In this document: piece after piece, positions 1 through 5,818 of the stretch
How the letters are laid out: the number at the start of each line of letters is the position of its first letter
How positions within the stretch are numbered: position 1 is the stretch's first letter
NCBI GenBank assembly: GCA_020348185.1
Contig: CP070743.1
Coordinates: forward strand, 2,159,723-2,169,210
Length of the DNA: 9,488 nucleotides
Direction of reading: 5' to 3'
From: Nitrospirota bacterium
GTDB lineage: Bacteria; Nitrospirota; Nitrospiria; Nitrospirales; UBA8639
The notes under the pieces: model-generated
What the model was told of the DNA's origin: nothing
Databases searched by the model: none
Seen by the model: the letters and a program-made list of their open reading frames with translations, nothing else
Program-made: the position numbers and the translations under genes

Positions 1-432
1 CACAGCAAACGGTTACCGAGCGAAGCGGAATGGGAAAAAGCCGCACGGGGCGAAAATGGCAATATATTCCCATGGGGACCCACTGGACCAACTGAATCCA
101 TCGCCGTCTTCGGCCAGTATCACGTTCATGAAATTCCCCTGGTTGCTGCCGTCGATAGTTATCCTGAAGGCCAGAGCTCCTGGGGAGTACATCATCTCGC
201 CGGCAATGTGGCAGAATGGGTGAACGATTGGTTTGGATCGGATTACTATCCCATCATGCCAGAACGCAATCCACCTGGACCAACAATGGGACGATATAAA
301 TCGGTACGTGGGGGGTCATGGAAAAGCACCCCACGGATGCTGCGAACGGCCACCCGTGGCGGCGCCTTTCCACAACAGCGGGAAGCCACCATCGGTTTTC
401 GTTGTGCAAGATCGAGCAAATCTGCAGACTAA
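1..432 (+). CDS. SUMF1/FGE-sulfatase-fold protein, C-terminal part (5' end outside window)
   Basis: The open frame runs from the first base to a TAA at 430-432, giving 143 residues with no start in the window, so only the C-terminal part of the gene is present. The family signature is clear in order: RLPSEAEWEKAARG near the left edge, a PWG motif, HHLAGNVAEWVNDWF, then VRGGSW and a terminal IGFRCAR. These are the conserved blocks of the formylglycine-generating-enzyme (SUMF1) fold. In true formylglycine-generating enzymes a pair of redox/copper-binding cysteines follows the GGS motif; here that stretch reads GGSWKSTPRMLRTATR and has no cysteine. I therefore infer a SUMF1-fold protein without sulfatase-activating chemistry, as is common for bacterial members used in binding or accessory roles. 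It converges on the gene ending at 468 with 35 bp between them and no clear terminator. Whether it has an N-terminal signal peptide or a fused domain cannot be seen. Confidence 0.9.
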   Translation, partial: HSKRLPSEAEWEKAARGENGNIFPWGPTGPTESIAVFGQYHVHEIPLVAAVDSYPEGQSSWGVHHLAGNVAEWVNDWFGSDYYPIMPERNPPGPTMGRYKSVRGGSWKSTPRMLRTATRGGAFPQQREATIGFRCARSSKSAD

Positions 433-467
433 AGGGGGAAACGTCATAGGCTCTGTAAATAACGGCT

Positions 468-1097
468 TCATGTCTGTTCGGCATACTCCGGCAGTTGCTT
501 TTTCAAAACCGCATTCTCCGCTTCGAGTGTTGCGATCCGATCCCGTAATGGCTTGATCATCGAGTCAATCTCTTCTTCGGTAAACCTCGGTTTGATATGC
601 TGGGGGCAATTGACGTCCCAGGCTTCAACGCGGAATCGTATCACCCGCTCGGGACGGCCACGATAAGTCGGATCTGTCAGTTCCCTTAATAAATCCCCAT
701 CATCTTCGACCACTTCGGCTGTGCCCCAAACCTTAATGCGAGTTTGATTGGGATAATCCATCAGAAAGATATACGCTTTATTATTCTCTGCGAGATTCCC
801 CATCGTGATGTATTGCCGGTTCCCACTGAAATCGGCAAAGGCAAGGGTGCGTTCATCCAAGACTTTGAGAAATCCTTTCGGGCCACCGCGATGCTGAATA
901 TAGGGCCTTCCATCGGCACTGGCCGTGCCCAAATAAAAGGAGTCCCGCTCCGCAATATACTCTGCCAGATCCTTAGTCACGATGTCCTTCCATCCACCTC
1001 GTTGCTCAATGCGTGCGTACTGTTTCCGCGAACCCAATCGCTCTTGGACTGCCTTGACCGATAGGGTAAAGGCGATTTCACTAATAGGTTGTTTCAT
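468..1097 (-). CDS. Pyridoxamine 5'-phosphate oxidase (PPOX)-family flavin-nucleotide-binding protein
   Basis: This 209-residue protein begins MKQPISEIAF. Its core has the split-barrel PPOX fold signature: FYLGTASADGRPYIQHRGGP, then LAFADFSGNRQY, a hydrophobic strand AYIFLMDY, and RIKVWGTAEVV. Members of this fold bind FMN (some bind F420 or heme) and reduce or detoxify small molecules. The true substrate cannot be read from sequence. After the barrel comes WDVNCPQHI and a C-terminal helix rich in heptads (about residues 172-204) that should form a short coiled coil for dimerisation. No signal peptide or membrane segment is present, so it is cytoplasmic. It is the last gene of a leftward operon, 31 bp after the four-helix membrane protein. 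A longer frame starting at a TTG at 1112 is possible, but the GGAGGA at 1105-1110 supports ATG 1097. Family is confident; function is not. Confidence 0.9.
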   Translation of the reverse strand: MKQPISEIAFTLSVKAVQERLGSRKQYARIEQRGGWKDIVTKDLAEYIAERDSFYLGTASADGRPYIQHRGGPKGFLKVLDERTLAFADFSGNRQYITMGNLAENNKAYIFLMDYPNQTRIKVWGTAEVVEDDGDLLRELTDPTYRGRPERVIRFRVEAWDVNCPQHIKPRFTEEEIDSMIKPLRDRIATLEAENAVLKKQLPEYAEQT

Positions 1098-1104
1098 GTT
1101 CCGT

Positions 1105-1110
1105 TCCTCC
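1105..1110 (-). promoter_or_regulatory. Ribosome-binding site deciding the PPOX start
   Basis: On the minus strand GGAGGA lies 7 nt before ATG 1097-1095. The upstream alternative TTG (1112-1110) overlaps this site, so it is unlikely to be the start. Confidence 0.75.
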
Positions 1111-1128
1111 AATGATGGACAATGAAAT

Positions 1129-1551
1129 TCATGTTTGAAGTGCGGTATTTTCCAGACCCTTCACCATCTCCTCTCGGTCTCCCGCAAAATACCGTTTCAC
1201 ATCTATGGTATCAATGATCAGCGAAATTCCATTGAGGACCATGAGGGCCCTGATCCAAAGACCGAACCAGTCATCCGTCGGAATGTCACCCAACCTAGTC
1301 CAGATCCAAATCAGCATCGGGATCCAGACAAAATGACCGGCTCCAATAATTCGGGTAAAACCCGTCAGAGCGGTCAGCCCGGTCATGAGCATCATGCTGA
1401 CAAACATCATTACCAGAACCACTTGGGCCTCTAGACGCTGCAAGTAAAATAACGGACCAATGAAGTTCACGGCGATCAACGCCAGCAACCACAGTCTCAC
1501 TGGTGTGGACATCTTAAATAGACCTTTGTTGAATTTAATAAAGGCATTCAT
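1129..1551 (-). CDS. Small four-helix integral membrane protein, unknown function
   Basis: This is a 140-residue protein with about four predicted transmembrane helices: residues about 17-36 (PVRLWLLALIAVNFIGPLF), 43-62 (methionine- and valine-rich), 66-86 (contains GAGHFVWIPMLIWIW) and 95-115 (WIRALMVLNGISLIIDTI). It ends in a charged cytoplasmic-type tail with DVKRYFAGDREEMVKG. AAGGAG at 1558-1563 supports the ATG at 1551. It is the middle gene of the leftward operon, 64 bp after the YHS-domain gene and 31 bp before the PPOX gene. I do not recognise a named family; the size and helix pattern recall small DoxX-like or DUF membrane proteins, but no diagnostic motif is visible. Its conserved-looking polar residues inside helices (H and R in the third, R and N in the fourth) could line a cofactor or quinone pocket, which is speculation. 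Confidence 0.8.
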   Translation of the reverse strand: MNAFIKFNKGLFKMSTPVRLWLLALIAVNFIGPLFYLQRLEAQVVLVMMFVSMMLMTGLTALTGFTRIIGAGHFVWIPMLIWIWTRLGDIPTDDWFGLWIRALMVLNGISLIIDTIDVKRYFAGDREEMVKGLENTALQT

Positions 1552-1615
1552 GGCTTTCTCCTTTTATCTGTTGTGGAAATGGGAGCCAGAAGTTTTTGAA
1601 CCTTCACTATCATGA

Positions 1616-2020
1616 TTAGGCCATAAGCTTCGGCCACTCTATATCCGCTTTCTTGATGTATGACTGAACATTCTCTTTCCAAATTTTTTCAATATCCTGA
1701 TTTAACTGGAGATAGAGTTTGCCCTCTTTGACAGTCCATAAGCTGGGATCGCCACTGAAAAATTTTCCAAGGCTTATTCCATAGGCACAGTATCCGCCAT
1801 ACTGTGGGCTATATTTTTCAGGGTCTGCGATGAACAACTCGCGATTTTTTTTACTTGAAAACCGCCAGATGGCGCCCATCCATTCTTGGCGAAGGTTAGG
1901 ATAACCCTTGACCAACTTTCCTTCAGTGAAATAGGTCACAGGATCATAGCCCTTAATTGCCAATTTATCTGGTGATGAATTTATTGGATCCTGTCCACCA
2001 CACATTCTTTTGAGCATCAT
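1616..2020 (-). CDS. YHS-domain protein
   Basis: This 134-residue protein is the first gene of the leftward operon. The YHS-family pattern is complete: LAIKGYDPVTYFTEGKLVKG, then WMGAIWRFSSKKNRELFIADPEKYSPQYGGYCAYG, then a C-terminal block WTVKEGKLYL...WPKL. YHS domains are small, often metal-associated modules found with heavy-metal and redox proteins; the biochemical role of this stand-alone class is not established. Many relatives carry an N-terminal signal peptide, but here only MMLKRMCGGQDPINSSPD precedes the domain. There is no hydrophobic core, and the in-frame region upstream runs only to a stop about 14 codons before the ATG, so this copy should be cytoplasmic. The start is either of two adjacent ATGs (2020 or 2017). 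An AAGGGG lies about 12 nt upstream, a rather long spacing. A sigma-54-type promoter sits about 75 bp upstream, so expression is probably controlled by the divergent regulator. Confidence 0.9.
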   Translation of the reverse strand: MMLKRMCGGQDPINSSPDKLAIKGYDPVTYFTEGKLVKGYPNLRQEWMGAIWRFSSKKNRELFIADPEKYSPQYGGYCAYGISLGKFFSGDPSLWTVKEGKLYLQLNQDIEKIWKENVQSYIKKADIEWPKLMA

Positions 2021-2095
2021 TCTTAATTTTTTCCCCTTGAGTTTAATTTCAAAATTAAATCACGGGTAGTTTTTAACTTGTTGGTATTTTTATAT

Positions 2096-2111
2096 ATCAA
2101 TTTGCGTGCCA
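2096..2111 (-). promoter_or_regulatory. Candidate sigma-54 (-24/-12) promoter for the YHS operon
   Basis: On the minus strand the sequence reads TGGCACGCAAATTGAT. The sigma-54 consensus is TGGCACG-N4-TTGC-A/T, so the -24 block matches fully and the spacing is exact. The -12 block is TTGA instead of TTGC, one mismatch at a normally conserved base. Transcription would begin near 2085, leaving an untranslated leader of about 65 nt before ATG 2020. The palindromes at 2177-2230 lie about 90-145 bp upstream of that start, the usual distance for enhancer sites of sigma-54 activators, and the neighbouring gene encodes such an activator. Confidence 0.65.
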
Positions 2112-2129
2112 CGTAATTGTTTTCCGTAA

Positions 2130-2158
2130 TTAACTGTCTTTAATAGAATTTCTATAAA
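2130..2158 (+). promoter_or_regulatory. Candidate sigma-70 promoter for the sigma-54-type regulator
   Basis: TTAACT (2130-2135, 4 of 6 matches to -35) is followed by a 17-bp spacer and TATAAA (2153-2158, 5 of 6 matches to -10). The start would be near 2165, with a leader of about 78 nt. All three palindromes would then lie downstream of the start, so bound regulator could block its own transcription. Confidence 0.5.
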
Positions 2159-2176
2159 TATCGGATACAAGACATG

Positions 2177-2230
2177 ACAACGAAATTTCGTTGTTAACGA
2201 AATATCGTTGATGAGCAACGAATATTCGGG
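2177..2230. repeat. Three palindromic AACGAA-type operator/enhancer sites
   Basis: Site 1 is a perfect 18-bp palindrome, ACAACGAAATTTCGTTGT (2177-2194). Site 2, AACGAAATATCGTT (2196-2209), is an imperfect copy with both AACGA/TCGTT half-sites. Site 3, AACGAATATTCGGG (2217-2230), has a perfect CGAATATTCG core. The centres are 17 and 21 bp apart. A weaker fourth match, with only the right half-site, lies at 2232-2241 (AAAATTTTCG). A repeated dyad in front of a gene for a dimer-forming Fis-type helix-turn-helix activator is what its own binding sites would look like. The sites are placed upstream of the sigma-54-type promoter on the other strand. That the adjacent regulator binds them is inference. 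Confidence 0.75.
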
Positions 2231-2242
2231 TAAAATTTTCGT

Positions 2243-3871
2243 ATGAAGGCCCAAACAACTTTAGATCTCGAATTGAAATCCTTCAAAAGCCTTCTGCTTG
2301 AAATCGGGCAGCAGCGCTCTCTGAAAGAATTGTTGTGGCTCATCGTTCGACGGCTGTCCGACCAACCAGCCGTGGCTTTGGCCCGGATTTGGCTCATGGA
2401 AAAAGGAGACATCTGCTCCACTTGTCTCATGAAAAACGAATGTCCTGACCAAACACAGTGCTTACATCTGGTTGCCAGCGCAGGCCGTCCAGCTGGTGAC
2501 CTCCAAAAAGAATGGTCCAGGTTGGATGGGGACTTTCGGCGGATTCCTTTAGGGGTTCGAAAAGTCGGCCAGATCGGGAAAACGGGCCAGGCCATTGTCC
2601 TTAAAGAAATCGAGGAAGGATCTAAGTGGATTGCCCGCCCTGATTGGGTGAAACAAGAGGGTATTCGAGGTTTCCATGGCCAGCCGATCGTCTATCAGGA
2701 TGAGATCCTGGGAGTCCTCGCACTTTTTTCCCGTACTCCAGTACCAAGTGATGCTCCCACTTGGCTTAGGATGGTGGCGGATCACGTTGCCGTGGCCATT
2801 GCCAACGCTCGAGCCTTCGAGGAAATCCAACGGCTCAAGGCCCAGCTTGAATTAGAAAACACGTTTCTTAAGGAAGAGGTTTTGGAAGCGCAGGCATTTG
2901 GCGAAATCGTCGGGCAGGGACCGGCCATGGCCAACCTCGTCAACCAGATTGAACTGGTCGCCCCCACGCAGGCCACGGTGCTGATTCACGGGGAATCAGG
3001 AACAGGGAAAGAACTCGTCGCTCGTGAAATCCATCGGCGCAGTCAACGAAAAGACCGTCCTCTTGTCCGCGTGAACTGTGCCTCCATTCCAAAGGAATTG
3101 TATGAAAGTGAATTTTTCGGGCATGTCAAAGGAGCCTTTACCGGTGCCCTCAAAGACCGGCCCGGCCGGTTTGAAGCCGCCGACGGAGGCACCCTTTTCA
3201 TGGATGAAGTCGGCGAAATTCCTGTGGAGATGCAGAGCAAATTATTACGAGTCTTGCAGGAAGGAGAATACGAACGGGTGGGGGAGGAAAAAACGCGTAA
3301 GGTCGATGTTCGAATCATTGCCGCCACAAATCGGAATCTCTCTAAAGAAGTGGAGGCAGGAAGATTCCGACAGGACCTCTATTATCGGTTGAATGTCTTT
3401 CCGATTGAAGTGGCTCCCCTTCGGCATCGAAAGGAAGACATCCCCTTGCTAGCGACTACCTTTCTGGACCATGTGAGAAAGAAACTCAATTGCAAAGGAC
3501 GGCAACTCACTCAGGCAGAAGTCTTGAAGTTGCAGAGCTATGATTGGCCTGGAAACGTTCGGGAATTACAGAATGTCATCGAACGGGCAGTTATTTCATC
3601 CCGTTGCGGCACGGTCAAGTTCGAACTGCCCGACCCTCAACATTCAGGGTCTTCCATCGCCAGACCCCCAAACCAGAAGTCTTCCAGAACTAAAGTCGAA
3701 GTCATCACCGAAGACGAAATGCGCGAAGGAAAAAAAGAAAACCTCAGGGCCGCACTGCAACAAACCAACTGGAAAATTTACGGATCGGGCGGTGCCGCCG
3801 AACTCCTTGGCCTCAAACCCACCACCCTCCTTTCCCGCATCAAAAAGATGGGGATTGAAAAGGCGGGGTAA
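2243..3871 (+). CDS. Sigma-54-dependent enhancer-binding regulator (GAF - AAA+ - Fis-type HTH)
   Basis: This 542-residue protein has the complete architecture of a NorR/FhlA-like activator. The N-terminal sensor, about residues 20-185, is a GAF-type domain. A helical linker rich in heptads (about 188-215) leads into the AAA+ ATPase. There Walker A is GESGTGKE (250-257), the sigma-54-contacting loop GAFTGA is intact (297-302), Walker B is TLFMDE (317-322), and FRQDLYYRLNVFPIEVAPL follows with the arginine-finger region. The C-terminal helix-turn-helix (about 495-540) contains GSGGAAELLGLKPTTLLSRIKKMGI. There is no receiver domain, so it should sense a small molecule directly rather than be phosphorylated. 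The sensor holds four cysteines, C58, C61, C67 and C73, in a CX2CX5CX5C arrangement followed by LHL, a possible metal or iron-sulfur site. No strong Shine-Dalgarno precedes ATG 2243, but the N-terminal residues fit the domain start. It is divergent from the YHS operon, its likely target. The signal is unknown. Confidence 0.95.
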   Translation: MKAQTTLDLELKSFKSLLLEIGQQRSLKELLWLIVRRLSDQPAVALARIWLMEKGDICSTCLMKNECPDQTQCLHLVASAGRPAGDLQKEWSRLDGDFRRIPLGVRKVGQIGKTGQAIVLKEIEEGSKWIARPDWVKQEGIRGFHGQPIVYQDEILGVLALFSRTPVPSDAPTWLRMVADHVAVAIANARAFEEIQRLKAQLELENTFLKEEVLEAQAFGEIVGQGPAMANLVNQIELVAPTQATVLIHGESGTGKELVAREIHRRSQRKDRPLVRVNCASIPKELYESEFFGHVKGAFTGALKDRPGRFEAADGGTLFMDEVGEIPVEMQSKLLRVLQEGEYERVGEEKTRKVDVRIIAATNRNLSKEVEAGRFRQDLYYRLNVFPIEVAPLRHRKEDIPLLATTFLDHVRKKLNCKGRQLTQAEVLKLQSYDWPGNVRELQNVIERAVISSRCGTVKFELPDPQHSGSSIARPPNQKSSRTKVEVITEDEMREGKKENLRAALQQTNWKIYGSGGAAELLGLKPTTLLSRIKKMGIEKAG

Positions 3872-3889
3872 TTTCAGGAGGTTTGGGGG

Positions 3890-4171
3890 TTATGGCGTTC
3901 TGCTGGTGATCTCTAGAAGATGATAGCCGAATTGGGTCTGAACGGGGCCATGGACTTTTCCGACTTCACCACTAAATACCACCGTGTCAAACTCCTTGAC
4001 CATTTGACCTGGGCCAAACTCTCCAAGGTCGCCTCCTTGTTTCCCGGAGGGGCAGGTTGAATGTTCCTTTGCCAAGGCTGCAAAATCTCCTCCAGCTTCG
4101 ATTTGCGTCTTCAATTCTTCGCATTTTTCCTTTGTGGACACCAAGATATGACGGGCACGAGCTTTCGCCAT
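3890..4171 (-). CDS. ppiC: Parvulin-type peptidyl-prolyl cis-trans isomerase PpiC
   Basis: At 93 residues this matches the length of the minimal single-domain parvulin PpiC, and it starts right at the domain (MAKARARHILV). Parvulins catalyse cis-trans isomerisation of peptide bonds before proline during folding. The active-site set is visible: H8 in ARHILV, C40 in CPSG, GGDLGEF (46-52), M57 and F61 in GQMVKEFD, and FGYH (81-84) at the end. No signal peptide is present, so it is cytoplasmic. GGAG, 7 nt before the ATG, supports the start. Its 3' end faces the regulator gene with an 18-bp gap and no visible hairpin terminator, so read-through antisense overlap is possible. It is divergent from the Spy-like gene and has its own candidate promoter at 4219-4247. 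Confidence 0.93.
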   Translation of the reverse strand: MAKARARHILVSTKEKCEELKTQIEAGGDFAALAKEHSTCPSGKQGGDLGEFGPGQMVKEFDTVVFSGEVGKVHGPVQTQFGYHLLEITSRTP

Positions 4172-4218
4172 GACAGTTCTCCTTTTGGTTTGAATGTTTC
4201 ACTAAGGGCCTTTCCCAC

Positions 4219-4247
4219 ATTATTCTTTATCCCCTGCCCAATGTCCA
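4219..4247 (-). promoter_or_regulatory. Candidate sigma-70 promoter of ppiC
   Basis: On the minus strand TGGACA (4247-4242, 5 of 6) is followed by 17 bp and AATAAT (4224-4219, 5 of 6). Transcription would start near 4212, about 40 nt before the ATG at 4171. Confidence 0.5.
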
Positions 4248-4313
4248 CCCCGATCCTATTTAAAAGAGGTCAAGGGCATTCGTTCCGCCCTTTAAAGTTC
4301 ATTCTCAGAAATT

Positions 4314-4322
4314 TGCTATAAT
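4314..4322 (+). promoter_or_regulatory. Extended -10 promoter of the Spy-like gene
   Basis: TGCTATAAT is a perfect extended -10 element (TGN plus TATAAT). The -35 region at normal spacing (AAAGTT or TAAAGT) is weak, which is common for extended -10 promoters. The leader to ATG 4416 would be about 87 nt. Confidence 0.55.
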
Positions 4323-4415
4323 GAAGTGATTGCATTTTCACTCAGAACTTACGATAGTGTACTGATACCTTACCTTTTCTTTACTCATTTCATTAATGGA
4401 AGAGGAGAAACCCTC

Positions 4416-5006
4416 ATGACGAACAAACAATCAATCTGGCGCGTTTTGGGATTCAGTGTTTTATTGATGGGGAGTGTGTCGTTCATCGGTCTGGCACTCG
4501 CCGATGATGAAGGTGGATCAAGCTCCGGAATGCCTCATCATTCGGGCATGATGGGAGGAGCCGGATCGAAGGGCCACGGGATGATGCCTGGCCATATGTC
4601 TTTATCTCCGTTGGCCATGAAAGACGAGCTCGGGTTGAAGGAGGATCAAATTAAGGCTATTGAACCTTTGGAGATGGATTATCGAAAACACGGGATAAAG
4701 AGCCGAGCCGACGTTCGCGTTGCCATGATCGATTTAGGTTCCCTTCTTGACCAAAAGAACCCCGACCGAAGCGCCATCTCGGCCAAAGTTGATGAAATTA
4801 GCGGCATCCGGAAACAGATGATGATGTACCGCGTCGATACGCTATTAAAGCTTAAGGAAATCCTCACCCCTGAGCAATATGCTCAATTCCGGTCCAAAAT
4901 AAAGGCCCAAATGGAACGGGGCATGGGACGCCGCATGCACGGAATGGGAGGCACGATGGGTCACGGGAAGATGGGTGAGTATGACCGGGGAAAAAGTGGG
5001 AATTAA
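4416..5006 (+). CDS. Spy/CpxP-like periplasmic protein, Met/His-rich
   Basis: This 196-residue protein has a clear signal peptide: MTNKQSIWRV, a hydrophobic core GFSVLLMGSVSFIGLALA and a likely cut after ALA, before DDEGG. The mature part has a Met/His/Gly-rich segment (HHSGMMGG, KGHGMMPGHMS), then a helical Spy/CpxP core. It shows LGLKEDQIKAIEPLEMDYRKH, a second helix with LGSLLDQKNPD, and the LTPEQYAQF form of the family's LTxxQ motif. The C-terminus again is Met/His/Gly-rich (MHGMGGTMGHGKMG). Spy-family proteins are periplasmic chaperones or envelope-stress and metal sensors. The flanking Met/His tails suggest copper or silver binding, or a sink for oxidants; that is inference. GAGGAGA at 4402-4408 fixes the ATG at 4416; a longer in-frame start at 4326 lies right at the promoter and is unlikely. 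It converges on the msrA gene with 13 bp between them. Confidence 0.88.
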   Translation: MTNKQSIWRVLGFSVLLMGSVSFIGLALADDEGGSSSGMPHHSGMMGGAGSKGHGMMPGHMSLSPLAMKDELGLKEDQIKAIEPLEMDYRKHGIKSRADVRVAMIDLGSLLDQKNPDRSAISAKVDEISGIRKQMMMYRVDTLLKLKEILTPEQYAQFRSKIKAQMERGMGRRMHGMGGTMGHGKMGEYDRGKSGN

Positions 5007-5019
5007 TTCACGACTCGGC

Positions 5020-5652
5020 TTACGCGTTTCCCCATAATTCCTCTAAACGTTGGGCCCGGCCACAGTTCCATTTGTAAAATTTGTAGCGGACGGGATTCCT
5101 CTTGTAAAAATCTTGGTGGTAGTCTTCGGCAGGGTAGAATATGGTTGCCATGGCAATTTCGGTCACCACCGAATCTGCAAAGGTTTTGGTTTGCTCAACA
5201 CGTTGTTTCGATTCTTCCGCCAATAGTTTTTGGGATTCATCAAGATAAAAGATGGCGGAACGGTATTGGTCCCCCTTGTCGCAAAATTGTTGGTCCGGAG
5301 TCGTCGGGTCGATATTTTTCCAGAACACATCTAGCAACTGCTGATACGTGACCTTGTCTGGATCGTAGACGATCTCCACTGCCTCTGCATAACCGGTTCC
5401 TCCGGCCGAGACCTGTTGGTATGTCGGATTGGGCGAATCCCCCCCAATATAGCCCGATGTGGCAGACACGACACCATCTACCTTTTCAAAGACCTCCTCT
5501 ACACACCAGAAACACCCACCAGCAAATATGGCTTTGGCTTTTGGACCATTATCGTGCGTTTCTGTAGCATCATCCATCCCACCTAATGCCAACCCTCCTG
5601 CCATTACCATCAAACCAATGACAAAAAGGTATTTGGTATTTTTCAGCCACAT
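5020..5652 (-). CDS. msrA: Peptide methionine-(S)-S-oxide reductase MsrA, exported
   Basis: MsrA reduces the S form of methionine sulfoxide in proteins back to methionine. This 210-residue copy has the catalytic motif GCFWC with the reactive C47 and a second cysteine C50, followed by VEEVFEKVDGV and SGYIGG. The downstream conserved blocks are GYAEAVEI, QFCDKGDQYRSAIFY and EDYHQDFY. One more cysteine near the C-terminus (YKWNCGRAQ) could recycle the active site. The first about 24 residues (MWLKNTKYLFVIGLMVMAGG) form a signal peptide or uncleaved anchor, which places the enzyme in the periplasm, unlike the classical cytosolic MsrA. GGAGG, 9 nt before the ATG, supports the start, and a good sigma-70-type promoter lies about 100 bp upstream. 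It is tail to tail with the Met-rich Spy-like gene, a plausible substrate. There is no MsrB domain fused to it and none nearby. Confidence 0.95.
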   Translation of the reverse strand: MWLKNTKYLFVIGLMVMAGGLALGGMDDATETHDNGPKAKAIFAGGCFWCVEEVFEKVDGVVSATSGYIGGDSPNPTYQQVSAGGTGYAEAVEIVYDPDKVTYQQLLDVFWKNIDPTTPDQQFCDKGDQYRSAIFYLDESQKLLAEESKQRVEQTKTFADSVVTEIAMATIFYPAEDYHQDFYKRNPVRYKFYKWNCGRAQRLEELWGNA

Positions 5653-5748
5653 GGTTTATTCCCTCCTCCCGTCAGGTAATGAATCTCAACTGGATTGAGT
5701 CTCTCAATTTTCAGCATTCACTGAATTGTCTTTCCAACTCCCACTATC

Positions 5749-5778
5749 ATTACATAACGTTTACCCGGTTTTCGTCAA
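5749..5778 (-). promoter_or_regulatory. Candidate sigma-70 promoter of msrA
   Basis: On the minus strand TTGACG (5778-5773, 5 of 6) is followed by an 18-bp spacer and TGTAAT (5754-5749, 5 of 6). The start would be near 5742, leaving a leader of about 90 nt. So msrA is probably transcribed independently of the cytochrome gene ending at 5819. Confidence 0.55.
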
Positions 5779-5818
5779 ATTGGGATTTGATGACAATTAT
5801 TGAGAGGGAAATTCAGGC

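Noticed and set aside
2177..2230. Short repeats as a CRISPR array
   Set aside because: The units are palindromic, unequal and 17-21 bp apart with no spacers; they fit protein-binding sites.
2194..3427. Several long minus-strand frames opposite the regulator gene
   Set aside because: They are antisense shadows of a strongly conserved coding region and have no protein-like motifs.
4326..4415. Longer N-terminus for the Spy-like protein from ATG 4326
   Set aside because: That start coincides with the expected transcription start and has no ribosome-binding site; ATG 4416 has GAGGAGA and begins a proper signal peptide.
5694..5708. Inverted repeat ATTGAG-TCT-CTCAAT upstream of msrA
   Set aside because: Short and A/T-rich, in the leader of msrA; likely chance, without a partner copy nearby.
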